From an uncultured Sphingomonas sp. (GTDB lineage: Bacteria; Pseudomonadota; Alphaproteobacteria; Sphingomonadales; Sphingomonadaceae): a DNA stretch of 64,000 nt. The notes under the pieces are model-generated. The model saw only the letters and a program-made list of their open reading frames with translations. It did not search any database and was not told where the DNA came from. The DNA is taken from assembly GCF_936927845.1 (NCBI RefSeq), contig NZ_CAKZHV010000059.1, forward strand, positions 67,001 through 131,000, given 5' to 3'. The position numbers and the translations under genes were made by a program. Position 1 is the first letter of the stretch; every line of letters begins with the position of its first letter. Below are positions 15,628-33,008 of the stretch, one piece after another.

Positions 15628-16842
15628 TCAGCTCGAGATCGCCAGCGCATGCGGTCGTGCCGCGACCGTCTCGAACATCCGCGCGGGTCCGTCCAGCCAG
15701 AATGGCGCCAGCTTGATCGCGCCCGGGCGCTCGATCCCGAGCGCAAACGCCTGCGCCGTCTGCCCTTCCCCTGCGCCTTCAACACCGCGCGCATAGCGGG
15801 CATTGAGTGTCACCACCGGCACGAACATCGGCCGCTCGGCCGCGGTCAGGACGTTGATGTCGCCGCGCGGCAGCGTCACCAGCGCGCGAACGCTTCGCTC
15901 CACACCGGGTGCAAGCGTGAACGGCGGCACGGCCCCGCGCGCCGCGACCTCCGCGAAAATCTGCCCGAGTTCCGCATCCTGGTCGCCGCGCGCACTGGTG
16001 AGCCGCACGTCGAGACGGACGCTGCGCGCCTCCGCGTCGCCGCGATTACGCACCAGCACTTCGACATCGGCGGTAGCGGTGACGAGATTGACGCCGGCAC
16101 GCCGCGCGCGCAGTTCCAGTTCGATCCACGCGCGCGGCTGCGCCACGGCGACCGGCTCCGGCGCCGCCACCGCCGGACGTCGTGACAGCATACGCGGCGC
16201 CGGTGTGGCGATCGCTGCCGCTGCGGCCTCGGCGGGTAGAGCCTCGGGCGCGACTGCCGGCGACTCGGCCGGCTCGACCATCGCCTCGACCGGCGCGACA
16301 GCGCTGCGCCGCTGCCACCACCACCATCCCGCCCCCGCCAGCAGCGCCGCCCCGACCAGCCACAACCAGTTGAAGCCTCCGTTATCATCCTCGCGCGTCG
16401 CCATCGAGGCTGCTGGCGCAACCGGCGCGGGCGAGGTCGGTGAGGCGGCCACGCTCGGCGCAGCTACCGGCGTCGGCGTGGCAGACGCCGTCGCCGTCGT
16501 GGCGGTCGCCGCGGGGCTGGCCGATGCAGCCGGCGTAGGGGTCGCGCGCGCGAGCGGCGTTTCGCGAGCAATGGGGGTGGCGCGCGGTGTTGGCGTCGCA
16601 CGTGGTGATGGCGCCGAACGTGGCGTCTCGCTCGCGCGCGGCGTCGGCGCTGGCGTGGGCTCGGCCGTGGCAGCCGGGGTCGGATTACCCGCCGGCAACG
16701 AGAAGGTGATCGGCGGCAACGACAGTGTCGGGGTCGCCGCCGGCGCATTGGTCTGCGCGAGCGCGGCGGGTGCGCAGGTCAGGAGCAGCACGGCAAAGGG
16801 AACACGCGCCAGTGGAGCGCGGACACAACGCGAAACGATCAT
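15628..16842 (-). CDS. Proline-rich membrane-anchored protein of unknown function
   Basis: About 404 residues from ATG 16842. A signal peptide (CVRAPLARVPFAVLLLTCAP, cut after ALA) is followed by a long low-complexity stretch of Ala-Thr-Pro repeats (TPRATPIARETPLARATPTP), a transmembrane helix (FNWLWLVGAALLAGAGWWWW) followed by QRR, and a conserved C-terminal domain of roughly 190 residues (from RAWIELELRARRAGVNL) with a beta-sandwich look, resembling the end of BatD/oxygen-tolerance type proteins. The frame stays open to ATG 16878; I prefer 16842 because it places the signal peptide at the N-terminus. Neither start has a good binding site. No named function. Confidence 0.65.
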   Translation of the reverse strand: MIVSRCVRAPLARVPFAVLLLTCAPAALAQTNAPAATPTLSLPPITFSLPAGNPTPAATAEPTPAPTPRASETPRSAPSPRATPTPRATPIARETPLARATPTPAASASPAATATTATASATPTPVAAPSVAASPTSPAPVAPAASMATREDDNGGFNWLWLVGAALLAGAGWWWWQRRSAVAPVEAMVEPAESPAVAPEALPAEAAAAAIATPAPRMLSRRPAVAAPEPVAVAQPRAWIELELRARRAGVNLVTATADVEVLVRNRGDAEARSVRLDVRLTSARGDQDAELGQIFAEVAARGAVPPFTLAPGVERSVRALVTLPRGDINVLTAAERPMFVPVVTLNARYARGVEGAGEGQTAQAFALGIERPGAIKLAPFWLDGPARMFETVAARPHALAISS

Positions 16843-16987
16843 GACCCGACGCGCTAATGGGAACGCGGTGGAGGTCAACCGTTTAGGCGCGGCGGCGGAG
16901 CAGCACTATCATCGCGTGCGCCGACCCGAGCCTGCGACACGCCGGGATCGTTCTTCCGCGCGCAACGTTGTGCGCGGCTGCCGGTGA

Positions 16988-17016
16988 TTGACGATCCCGG
17001 TACGCGCGCCTATATC
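16988..17016 (+). promoter_or_regulatory. Sigma70-type promoter for rpoBC
   Basis: TTGACG (16988-16993), a 17-base spacer and TATATC (17011-17016) give a near-consensus promoter in the 350-base gap before rpoB. Transcription would start near 17023 and leave a leader of about 170 bases. No second strong candidate is visible closer to rpoB. The rest of the gap holds no gene that I can support. Confidence 0.7.
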
Positions 17017-17192
17017 CGACACTCTTCCGCAGTTCCGGGACATGGGGTGCCGTCGCGCAGTGCCTCGTACGGATAGGAGCGCGGGAAACAGGACGCTAGA
17101 GGCTGCCGTCTCCCATCACGGGATCAGACGTGCGGCCTTTTGCCGTTCTTTGCGCTTCGTGATTTTCTTCGGCTGACGAGGCAATAGTCCAC

Positions 17193-21371
<4,179 letters not shown>

Positions 21372-21382
21372 AAAGGGCTGTG

Positions 21383-21411
21383 CGGGCGACGGTTTACCAA
21401 ACCGTCGCCCG
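21383..21411 (+). promoter_or_regulatory. Intercistronic hairpin between rpoB and rpoC
   Basis: A perfect 13-bp stem (21383-21395 with 21399-21411) and a three-base loop ACC, 11 bases after the rpoB stop. It is followed by CCTCTCCGC and not by a T run, so read-through to rpoC is expected. It could slow polymerase, protect an mRNA 3' end or be a processing site. Confidence 0.7.
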
Positions 21412-21458
21412 TCCTCTCCGCTCCCGCCTGGACAGCTTACCCCTAGAGGGACGAAATC

Positions 21459-25742
<4,284 letters not shown>

Positions 25743-25771
25743 CCGTTCGGCTAATCACGACGTGAAGCAGG

Positions 25772-25808
25772 AACCGCCGTCCGGGCAACCGGGCGGCGGT
25801 TTCCGTTT
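25772..25808 (+). terminator. Rho-independent terminator of rpoBC
   Basis: A 13-bp stem with one G-T wobble (25772-25784 with 25789-25801) closed by the stable tetraloop GCAA, followed by a broken T run (TTCCGTTT). It begins 30 bases after rpoC. Confidence 0.8.
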
Positions 25809-25879
25809 GTGAGCCGATTGGGCATCGGGTCGGGGCCCCTTGGCGACACTGGGGGAGCTGACGTTGCCTCCTCCCCTCT

Positions 25880-25955
25880 CGTCATCCCGGCCTTGGGCCG
25901 GGATCCCGCTTCTTCCCACCCCACCCCGAACCGAGACCGAGTCCGAGGTGACAAG
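25880..25955. repeat. Second, decayed copy of the interspersed palindrome
   Basis: The left arm 25880-25910 matches the left arm at 6349-6379 at 29 of 31 positions. The right arm is only vaguely recognisable (GAGTCCGAGGTGAC near 25940-25952). It lies 70 bases after the rpoBC terminator in a gap of 350 bases that otherwise holds only the dyad before the TonB-dependent receptor. Confidence 0.65.
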
Positions 25956-25990
25956 CGTCGCCGGAAATAACCGGATAATCACGCGGAGCC

Positions 25991-26006
25991 ATATCCACAT
26001 GGATAT
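25991..26006. promoter_or_regulatory. Perfect dyad upstream of the TonB-dependent receptor
   Basis: ATATCC-ACAT-GGATAT is a perfect inverted repeat about 90 bases before the receptor start, in the most AT-rich part of the gap. It could be an operator, but no matching regulator gene is nearby and no clear promoter can be aligned with it. Confidence 0.35.
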
Positions 26007-26094
26007 CGCTGTTGTATTCCGACGAACATAGCTTCATGAACCGCCCGAGCCGGTCAGCGCAGAACCGCGGCTGGACGCCACAGGGGTCACGATC

Positions 26095-28521
26095 ATGAAG
26101 CTCACATCATCGCTGACCTCGCTCGCGCTCGCGACGCTCGCGCTACCCGCGGAAGCGCAAACCGCCGACACGATCATCACGCCAACCAGCAACGCCGCCT
26201 CTACGCCCGCCGCCGGCGAAGCGAGCACCGCCAACGGCGCCGACGGCCTACCCGCCGTCATCGTCACCGCGCGCCGTCGTGCCGAGGATGCGCAGCGCAT
26301 CCCGACGTCATTGTCGGTCGTCGGTGGCACGCTTCTGGATCAGGCATATGCGGTGAACACGCAGGCGCTGACCACGCTGATCCCCAGCCTCAATTATTCC
26401 TCGGCCAACCCGCGCAACACCGCCTTCACGATCCGCGGTCTGGGCTCCAGCGTCGTCGCGGTCAGTCAGGCGAACGATGGACTGGAGTCGGGGGTCGGCT
26501 TCTACGTCGATCAGGTCTATCACGCTCGCCCCGCCACCTCGGCGTTCGACTTCGCAGACGTGGCGCAGGTCGAGGAACTGCGCGGACCGCAGGGCACGTT
26601 GTTCGGCAAGAACACGACCGCGGGCGCGATCAACATCACCACACGCGCGCCGAGCTTCATGCCGGAGGGTTTCGCCGAACTGTCCTATGGCAGCTTTGAC
26701 TTCGTCCAGGCGAAAGGCTGGGTATCTGGCCCGATCAGCGACACCGTCGCTTATCGTCTCTCGGGCGTGTCGACGCGACGTGACGGCGTCATCACCAACG
26801 TGCGCACCGGCCGCGACGCCAACACGCTCGGCACGCAGGCCGTGCGCGGACAATTGCTGTTCCAGCCCGACGAGCGCCTCCGGCTGCGCGTGTCGGCCGA
26901 CTTCACCAATTTCCAGGCATATTGCTGCACCCAAGTGCCCTACACGGTCGGTCAGAGCCTGCGCGCCGCGAACCGCCAGTTTCCCGCGCTCGCGCGCCAG
27001 TTCGGCTACACCCTGCCTTCGCTAAACTACCGCGAACGCGTGACCGACATTGACGGTCCGCTCGGCACCGACACCAACGAGGGTGGTGTGTCGGCGATCA
27101 CCGACTGGAACGTCGGCCCCGCCACGATCACCTCGGTCACCGCGTGGCGCTTCTGGAACTGGGACGCGGAGAACGACCGCGATTACATCGGTCTGCCGAT
27201 CCAGCTCAGCCAGCATATTCCCTCGCGGCAGGATCAGTGGAGCCAGGAACTGCGCCTCGCCTCAAACGGCGAGCATCGGCTGGGCTATGTGGTCGGCCTC
27301 TACGCCTTCTCGCAGACGATCACCGGTGGTCCGATCAGCATCTACGGCCCCGCCGCTGCCGGCTGGCTGATCGGGCAGAGCGTGCCGACCAGTGCAACCA
27401 ACGCGACCCCGGTCGCGGTTCCGTCCAACCTGCTCGACGGCTACGGACAGGACGGCCGCACCCGCTTCCACAGCACCAGCTACGCCGCGTTCGGCGAGGC
27501 GAACTGGCGCGTCATCGACCGCGTCACGCTGACCGCGGGTCTGCGCTACACGCACGAGAACAAGGACGGTTCGTACGACACGACCGTGTCCGGCGGCCCG
27601 GCGGCCGCGGTCCCCGCGCTCACCAATGCCAGGCTGAATATCCTGCGCCCGCAATCCTATGCGGCGCGTGACCGCGACGGCAGCCTGTCGGGGCGCGGTA
27701 ACGTCGCGGTCGATCTCGCGCCGGGCGTGCTCGGCTACGCCAGCTACGCGCGCGGGTTCAAATCAGGCGGGATCAACATGTCGGGGCTGCCGCTCGACGG
27801 CAACAACCGCCCCGTGCTCGCCACCGCCGTCGTGCGCCCGGAACGCAACGAGACCTACGAGGTCGGGCTGAAGACGCAGGCGTTCGACCGCCGGCTCGTG
27901 TTCAACATCGACGGCTTCTACACCAAGGTACGCGACTTCCAGGCGACGGTGGTCGAGAATTCGGTCACGCAGACCGCGCAGTTGCGCGGCTATCTGTCGA
28001 ACATTCCCGAAGTCACCGTGAAGGGGATCGAGGCCGACGCGTCCGCGCTCGTCCTGCCCGGCGTCTCGCTGCGTGCCGGCCTCGCCTACGCTGACGGCGA
28101 ATACAGCGACTATCCCGCCGGCCCCTGCCCGCTGGAGCAGCAGACCGCCGCAACGACACGGTGCAGCCTGACCGGTCGCCGCCTCGCCTCGCTGCCACGG
28201 CTCGCCGCCACCGCGGGCGCCGACATCGAGCAGCCGGTCGGAACCGGCGCGGTGTTCCTCCACGTCGATACCGCGTCGCGCAGCGGCTATAGCGGCGACC
28301 CCAGCCTGTCGCGCTTCACCTACATCCGCGGCTACAATCTCACCAATGCCAACATCGGCTACCGCTTCGCTGATGGGCTGGAGCTGGCGCTATTCGCACG
28401 CAACCTGTTCGACGCCGATTACGTGCAGAACGTGACGGTACAGGCGGGTAACAGCGGCCTCATTCTGGCCACGCCCAGCGACCCGCGGACGGTCGGCGCG
28501 ACACTGAGGCTGAGACGCTGA
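26095..28521 (+). CDS. TonB-dependent outer-membrane receptor
   Basis: An 808-residue receptor. A signal peptide (KLTSSLTSLALATLALPAEA) is followed by a Thr/Ala-rich linker, a TonB box-like segment (LPAVIVTARRRAEDAQ), the plug domain (IPTSLSVVGGTLLDQAY, VEELRGPQGTLFGKNTTAGA) and a beta-barrel ending GATLRLRR. It would import a large nutrient across the outer membrane using TonB energy. The pattern (VTARRRAEDAQ, GPQGTLFGKNTTAGAINI) is that of the large sphingomonad receptor families whose substrates are mostly unknown. Two cysteine pairs (YCCTQ, and CPLE with TRCSL) may form disulfides in outer loops. No substrate-processing enzyme is adjacent. Confidence 0.93.
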   Translation: MKLTSSLTSLALATLALPAEAQTADTIITPTSNAASTPAAGEASTANGADGLPAVIVTARRRAEDAQRIPTSLSVVGGTLLDQAYAVNTQALTTLIPSLNYSSANPRNTAFTIRGLGSSVVAVSQANDGLESGVGFYVDQVYHARPATSAFDFADVAQVEELRGPQGTLFGKNTTAGAINITTRAPSFMPEGFAELSYGSFDFVQAKGWVSGPISDTVAYRLSGVSTRRDGVITNVRTGRDANTLGTQAVRGQLLFQPDERLRLRVSADFTNFQAYCCTQVPYTVGQSLRAANRQFPALARQFGYTLPSLNYRERVTDIDGPLGTDTNEGGVSAITDWNVGPATITSVTAWRFWNWDAENDRDYIGLPIQLSQHIPSRQDQWSQELRLASNGEHRLGYVVGLYAFSQTITGGPISIYGPAAAGWLIGQSVPTSATNATPVAVPSNLLDGYGQDGRTRFHSTSYAAFGEANWRVIDRVTLTAGLRYTHENKDGSYDTTVSGGPAAAVPALTNARLNILRPQSYAARDRDGSLSGRGNVAVDLAPGVLGYASYARGFKSGGINMSGLPLDGNNRPVLATAVVRPERNETYEVGLKTQAFDRRLVFNIDGFYTKVRDFQATVVENSVTQTAQLRGYLSNIPEVTVKGIEADASALVLPGVSLRAGLAYADGEYSDYPAGPCPLEQQTAATTRCSLTGRRLASLPRLAATAGADIEQPVGTGAVFLHVDTASRSGYSGDPSLSRFTYIRGYNLTNANIGYRFADGLELALFARNLFDADYVQNVTVQAGNSGLILATPSDPRTVGATLRLRR

Positions 28522-28524
28522 GCA

Positions 28525-28878
28525 TCACCGACGCGCAGAGCTTCCCTGCGGCTCGATCGTGAAGTCGACGCCGCCGCGCCGGCTCGGCCACATCGCGACC
28601 AGGAACGTGCGCCGCTGGCCGCACACGCGCGCCGACCACGCCTCCCAATGCCCGCGGCGGCGGTACACCGGCGAGCCCGCACGAAAGCGCTTGGGCAGCG
28701 ACTGCGCCTGCAACTGGCCCAGTCGCGCGCAGCGATAGGCCGCGACCGAGTAGCGCTGCAGCCCGCGCAGCACGTCGGCTTTCAAACGCTTGTCGGCGCG
28801 CGACGGCCCGGGCCTGTCGGCGGGTACCGGGGCTGCTGCGACGAGCAAGATCGGCAGCACGAGCGCGAGGCGTGTCAC
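28525..28878 (-). CDS. Secreted hypothetical protein, 117 residues
   Basis: I do not recognise this protein. It has a signal peptide (TRLALVLPILLVAAAPVPA) and a basic mature part with two cysteines (YRCARLGQL and ARVCGQRRT) and several tryptophans (GHWEAWSARV, VAMWPSRRGG). Its ATG overlaps the stop of the metallophosphoesterase gene by four bases (ATGA), so the two are translationally coupled. It ends three bases from the stop of the TonB-dependent receptor on the other strand. Presumably periplasmic. Confidence 0.7.
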   Translation of the reverse strand: MTRLALVLPILLVAAAPVPADRPGPSRADKRLKADVLRGLQRYSVAAYRCARLGQLQAQSLPKRFRAGSPVYRRRGHWEAWSARVCGQRRTFLVAMWPSRRGGVDFTIEPQGSSARR

Positions 28879-29651
28879 GCCGGCTCCTGCACCGGCTCAC
28901 CGAGTGCGAGCGTGCGATCCCCTTCCATCGTCCGCACGATCGTCGTGATCGTGCCGCCCTCGACGCGCAACTCGTTGAACGCCGGCGGCGAGTGGCGCAC
29001 CCGCTTCGACAGCGTGCCCGCGCCGATCAGCCGCACCGTCCGCCCGCCATGCGCGAACGGCACGTCGAATGGATCGTGGACGTGACCCGACAGGACCGCG
29101 TCCGCCCCCGCCTTCGCCAGCGCGACGAGCGCGCGGTCGCCGTATTTCGTCCTGGCGGTCCCCTTGGTCGGCCCCTCGATCAGCGGGTGGTGCCCCGCGA
29201 CGATGATCAGGTGGTCCTTCGGCACGTCCGCGATCAGCGACAGCGCGCGGCGGAGCGAGCCCGGGCTCACCCGCCCCTTTGACCAGTTCCAGCGCCACTG
29301 CGCGCGCGCGGTGGTCTTGAGCGGGATCACCGCGATGCCGTGTATGTCGAGCGGGCGCTCGATCATCTTCTCGACCGCGGCGTAGCGCGAGTAAGGCGAG
29401 AACAGTCGCCGCAGCGGGTCCCAGTAATAGGGGATATCGTGGTTGCCGACCTCCAGCGTCACCGGCACGCCAAGCGAGCGCAGCCAGTCGCCGCCCTGCT
29501 GGAACTCCTTGGGCTTGGCGCGCATCGTCAGGTCGCCGGTCATGATCACCGCGTCGGGCTTCTCCGCCGCCACGCGCTCGCCGAACCAGGCGATCGCCGC
29601 CGGGTCCTCGGCGCCGAAATGCACGTCGCTGACGTGGAACAGCTTGGTCAT
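28875..29651 (-). CDS. Metallophosphoesterase
   Basis: A 258-residue calcineurin-like phosphoesterase with every metal-binding motif intact: SDVHFG near the N-terminus, TGDLT, GNHD, AGHHPLI and LSGHVHDPFD. These bind two metal ions and hydrolyse phosphodiesters or phosphomonoesters; members include cyclic nucleotide phosphodiesterases and UDP-diacylglucosamine hydrolases, and I cannot choose between them. No signal peptide, so cytoplasmic. The following secreted protein overlaps its stop by four bases. Confidence 0.9.
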   Translation of the reverse strand: MTKLFHVSDVHFGAEDPAAIAWFGERVAAEKPDAVIMTGDLTMRAKPKEFQQGGDWLRSLGVPVTLEVGNHDIPYYWDPLRRLFSPYSRYAAVEKMIERPLDIHGIAVIPLKTTARAQWRWNWSKGRVSPGSLRRALSLIADVPKDHLIIVAGHHPLIEGPTKGTARTKYGDRALVALAKAGADAVLSGHVHDPFDVPFAHGGRTVRLIGAGTLSKRVRHSPPAFNELRVEGGTITTIVRTMEGDRTLALGEPVQEPA

Positions 29652-29699
29652 GTCTTCTCCCGTTGACCGCTCCTAACGCGCGAGCGGCCGCCCGGGTGC

Positions 29700-31781
29700 C
29701 TATTTCCCCATCAGCTCGCGGCGCAGGAACGCGTCGAGCAGCGCGGCGCGGCGCGCATCCTCGGCGTGGTCGGCGCCGACCGCGTGACCGCCCTCGAGAT
29801 ATTCGTGAAAATAGACGGTGTTGCCGTTCGCCTTGAGCAGCGCGGCGAGCTTTCTCGCGTGGCCCGGATGAACGCGATCGTCCTTGGTCGATCCGTAGAA
29901 GAGCACCGGCGGGTAACGCACGCCGCTGCGCACGTTCTGGTACGGCGAGTAGCGGCTGATGAACGCCCAGTCGCCGGGCTTGTCAGGATCGCCGTACTCG
30001 TCGATCCACGAGGCACCCGCGGACAAGTGCGAGTAGCGCTGCATGTCTTCGAGCGGCGAGCCAGCGATCACCGCGCCGTACAAGTCGGGCCGCTGCTGCA
30101 TCGCCACGCCGACCAGCAATCCGCCGTTCGACCGGCCCGAGACCGCGATTTTCTTGGGCGCGCTGACCCCCGTCTTGACCAGATCCTCGGCGACCGCGTG
30201 AAGATCGTCGAACACGTTCTGCCGCTTCTCGCGCAGCCCCGCCTGGTGCCAGCGCGGGCCGTACTCGCCGCCGCCGCGCAGATTGGCGAGCACGAAGGCG
30301 TTGCCCTGCTCGACCCAGAACAGCCCCAGCGGCCCGGCACGATATGGCTGGTCGGTCAAATAGGTCGGCGTTTGCGCGTTGCGGAACCCGCCATAGGCGT
30401 GGATCAGCGCGGGCGCAGGACTGGTCGCGCCCTTCTTGGTCACCAGGAAATACGGCACGCGCGTGCCGTCCTTCGAGGTCGCGAAATGCTGCGCGACCGC
30501 GTACTGCCGCGCGTCGAACTTGGCCGGCAGCGACTGCACCGCGGCGACCTTCGCGTCCGCACCGACCGCGTAGAGCGTCGGCGGGGTAAGCATCCCCTCG
30601 ACGGTCGCGAACGCCCTGTCGCGCGCGCCCGCGCTGCCGACGATGTGGATCGTGCTGTTGGCGGCGAGCGGCATTGCCGCCTGCGACCAGCGGCCATCCG
30701 AACCGCGGCGCAGCGCCAGCAGCTTGCCCGACACGTCGTCCAGCACCTTGACCCACAACACGTGGTCGGTGGCGCTCACCTCCTCGACCGCCTGGCTCGC
30801 GCTCGGCGCCATCACCAGTTCAGGGGCCGCGCGCCGCCCCGCGGCGACATCGGCGAGCGAATAGGCGACCAGCACCCCGGCCTGGAATCCGTTTGCGGGC
30901 TTGCTGTACGACACGATCGCGCGCCCACCGATCACGTCGCGCACGTCCGCTCCTTGCGGCAGCGGCAGCGGCGCGAAGCGGCCGTTGGGCATCCGCACGA
31001 TGTAATCGCTCTGGAAGAACGTCGTGTTGACGGCGATCATCGGCCAGCGCTGCGTCGCGTCGACGGGGGCGCGTACCTCCAACCCGACGATCGACGCCGG
31101 TGCCTCGTGCACCATCTTCGCCGCAGTGATCGGCGTGCCGCGCGTCCACACCTTCGCGATCCGCGGGTAGCCCGACACGGTCAGCGATCCCGCACCCCAA
31201 TCGCTCGCGACCAGCAGGTGATCGCGATCGATCCACGTATAACGGCTCTTCGCCTCGGGCAGCACGAACCCGTCGGGCACGAACGCGCCCGTGGTCAGGT
31301 CAAACTCGCGCACCACCTGCGCGTCGGTGCCGCCGGGGCTCAGCGCGACCATGCAGCGGGTGTAATCGGGCTCCAGGCACTGCGCACCGTGCCAGACCCA
31401 GCTCTTGCCCTCCTGCTTACCCAGCGCATCGACGTCGATCAGCGTGCGCCACTCGGGCTTGCCCGCCGTGTAGCTGGAAAGGCTCGCCACCCGCCACAGC
31501 CCGCGCGGATGCGCCGCGTCGCGCCACAGATTGGTGACGCGCTCGCCCATCACGGTTTCGGGCTCGGCGATCTGCGCCTCGTCGTCGAGGATCGCCTTGG
31601 CGCGTGCGCGGTCCTGCTCGTAGCGCGGGTCGCGCGTCAGCACTTGCTCCGTTTCGGCGTTCCACGCCTTCACCTGCCCGAGTGCGCGGGCGCCCTCGAT
31701 ATCCTCCAGCCAAGCGTAAGGATCGGCGGCGGGCGCAGCGGCGATTGCCAGCAGTGACACGAGCGGAAGGAGCGATTTCAT
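29700..31781 (-). CDS. Prolyl oligopeptidase-family (S9) serine peptidase
   Basis: About 693 residues from ATG 31781. A signal peptide (KSLLPLVSLLAIAAAPAA) is followed by the N-terminal S9 region (DPYAWLEDIEGARALGQVKA), a beta-propeller and an alpha/beta hydrolase domain. The nucleophile is the serine of GRSNGG (near residue 550), the aspartate is in STKDDRVHPGHAR (near 634) and the histidine in EGGHAVG (near 665). It likely cleaves proline-containing peptides in the periplasm. The open frame extends far upstream, but that part overlaps the PPK2 gene on the other strand and has no coding character. Confidence 0.93.
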   Translation of the reverse strand: MKSLLPLVSLLAIAAAPAADPYAWLEDIEGARALGQVKAWNAETEQVLTRDPRYEQDRARAKAILDDEAQIAEPETVMGERVTNLWRDAAHPRGLWRVASLSSYTAGKPEWRTLIDVDALGKQEGKSWVWHGAQCLEPDYTRCMVALSPGGTDAQVVREFDLTTGAFVPDGFVLPEAKSRYTWIDRDHLLVASDWGAGSLTVSGYPRIAKVWTRGTPITAAKMVHEAPASIVGLEVRAPVDATQRWPMIAVNTTFFQSDYIVRMPNGRFAPLPLPQGADVRDVIGGRAIVSYSKPANGFQAGVLVAYSLADVAAGRRAAPELVMAPSASQAVEEVSATDHVLWVKVLDDVSGKLLALRRGSDGRWSQAAMPLAANSTIHIVGSAGARDRAFATVEGMLTPPTLYAVGADAKVAAVQSLPAKFDARQYAVAQHFATSKDGTRVPYFLVTKKGATSPAPALIHAYGGFRNAQTPTYLTDQPYRAGPLGLFWVEQGNAFVLANLRGGGEYGPRWHQAGLREKRQNVFDDLHAVAEDLVKTGVSAPKKIAVSGRSNGGLLVGVAMQQRPDLYGAVIAGSPLEDMQRYSHLSAGASWIDEYGDPDKPGDWAFISRYSPYQNVRSGVRYPPVLFYGSTKDDRVHPGHARKLAALLKANGNTVYFHEYLEGGHAVGADHAEDARRAALLDAFLRRELMGK

Positions 31782-31862
31782 TGCCGATGCGTAGCGTTCC
31801 TGTCGCCCCTGCTCAACCGGCCTGTCGTGCCGGCATGTGGGGGACCAAGTGACGGAGGACCA

Positions 31863-32609
31863 ATGGGGAAAGCCAAGCACCATCACCTGCAACTCGGGCT
31901 CGTCCGGATGCAGGCCGCCATGGCGAAAAGCGGCGAACGCGCGGTCGTCGTGCTCGAAGGCCGCGACGCCGCGGGCAAGGACGGCACGATCAAGGCGATC
32001 ACCCAGCATCTGTCGGTCCGCAACACCCGCGTCGTCGCGCTTCCGAAGCCGAGCGACCGCGAGGCGACCCAGTGGTATTTTCAACGCTACGTCGCGCATC
32101 TGCCCGCCGCCGGCGAACTCGTGATCTTCAATCGCAGCTGGTACAATCGCGCTGGCGTCGAGGTGGTGAACGGCTTCTCCACGCCGGCGCAGCAGGCACA
32201 ATTTCTGCGCGACGTGCCCGATTTCGAGCGCATGCTGGTCGAGAACGGGATCAAGCTGGTCAAGCTGTGGCTCGACATCGACAAGGACGAGCAGGCGCGT
32301 CGACTGGAGAAGCGCCGCACCGATCCATTGAAGGCCTTGAAGGTTTCCGCGCTCGACGCGGTCGCGCAGGACAAATGGGCCGACTATTCGGCCGCGCGCG
32401 ACACGATGCTGGAGCGGACGCACAGCGTCTGGGCGCCGTGGACCTGTGTGCGCGCCGACGACAAGCCCGCCGCGCACAAGGCGGTGATCCGCCATCTGCT
32501 CCGTGAAATCACGGACGACGACATCGCGCGCGAGATCAAGCAGCCCGATCCCGACGTGCTGTTCCCGTTCGCGCTCGACGCGATAAACGACGGGCGACTC
32601 GCCGGTTAA
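31863..32609 (+). CDS. Polyphosphate kinase 2 family protein
   Basis: A 248-residue PPK2. The Walker A motif is GRDAAGKD (residues 33-40), and the family motifs FNRSWYNRAGVEVVNGF and KLWLDIDKDEQARRLEKRR follow, with a lid region WADYSAARDTML. These enzymes transfer phosphate between polyphosphate and nucleoside mono- or diphosphates. One-domain proteins of this size usually phosphorylate NDPs (class I). ATG 31863 has GGAGG five bases upstream; an ATG at 31827 in frame is less likely. It is divergent from the prolyl oligopeptidase. Confidence 0.92.
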   Translation: MGKAKHHHLQLGLVRMQAAMAKSGERAVVVLEGRDAAGKDGTIKAITQHLSVRNTRVVALPKPSDREATQWYFQRYVAHLPAAGELVIFNRSWYNRAGVEVVNGFSTPAQQAQFLRDVPDFERMLVENGIKLVKLWLDIDKDEQARRLEKRRTDPLKALKVSALDAVAQDKWADYSAARDTMLERTHSVWAPWTCVRADDKPAAHKAVIRHLLREITDDDIAREIKQPDPDVLFPFALDAINDGRLAG

Positions 32610-32628
32610 GGTGGAGGTTAGCGGCGCG

Positions 32629-32934
32629 TCAGTTCGGGATCGGCTCGCACGCGATCCCGTCGCCGTCGCCGTCCATGTTGGCACGATAGCCCGGCTCACC
32701 GCGATAGATCGGTGCCGTGCCCGCGGCCCGCGCGTCGTTGCAGCCGCCCCATTCGTCGCCCTGCTGCGGCGGCCTGAGGCGGCTCAGGCGAGTGTCGGCC
32801 GCGACCTGTTCGATGGTGGCAACCGCGCCCGCTCGCCCGTGCGACGGCGTTATGACCGACCCGACGCCTGCCACGGCTCCGACAAAACCTGCGCCGATCA
32901 AGGTAAACAGCGCGCCCGATGATCCATCCCGCAT
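32629..32934 (-). CDS. Excalibur-domain protein
   Basis: A 101-residue protein with an N-terminal hydrophobic anchor (GALFTLIGAGFVGAVAGV) and a C-terminal Excalibur motif (GCNDARAAGT, then NMDGDGDGIACE near residues 86-97). Excalibur is a short extracellular calcium-binding motif of the DxDxDGxxCE type with two conserved cysteines, often joined to a nuclease or a membrane anchor. Here it stands alone on an anchor, probably exposed to the periplasm. No partner is evident. Confidence 0.85.
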   Translation of the reverse strand: MRDGSSGALFTLIGAGFVGAVAGVGSVITPSHGRAGAVATIEQVAADTRLSRLRPPQQGDEWGGCNDARAAGTAPIYRGEPGYRANMDGDGDGIACEPIPN

Positions 32935-33008
32935 GGTTTCGGGCTAGGCCAAATGAGTAAACGCCACGTGCCTGATCTGGATCAGCAACAAGGCGCCACG
33001 CGGGCGCG

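Noticed and set aside
16400..16750. Repetitive GC-rich stretch that could be a satellite repeat
   Set aside because: It is coding sequence for the Ala-Thr-Pro-rich region of the membrane protein and has no fixed unit.
31782..32699. N-terminal extension of the prolyl oligopeptidase frame
   Set aside because: It lies opposite the PPK2 gene, and the protein has a clear signal peptide starting at 31781.
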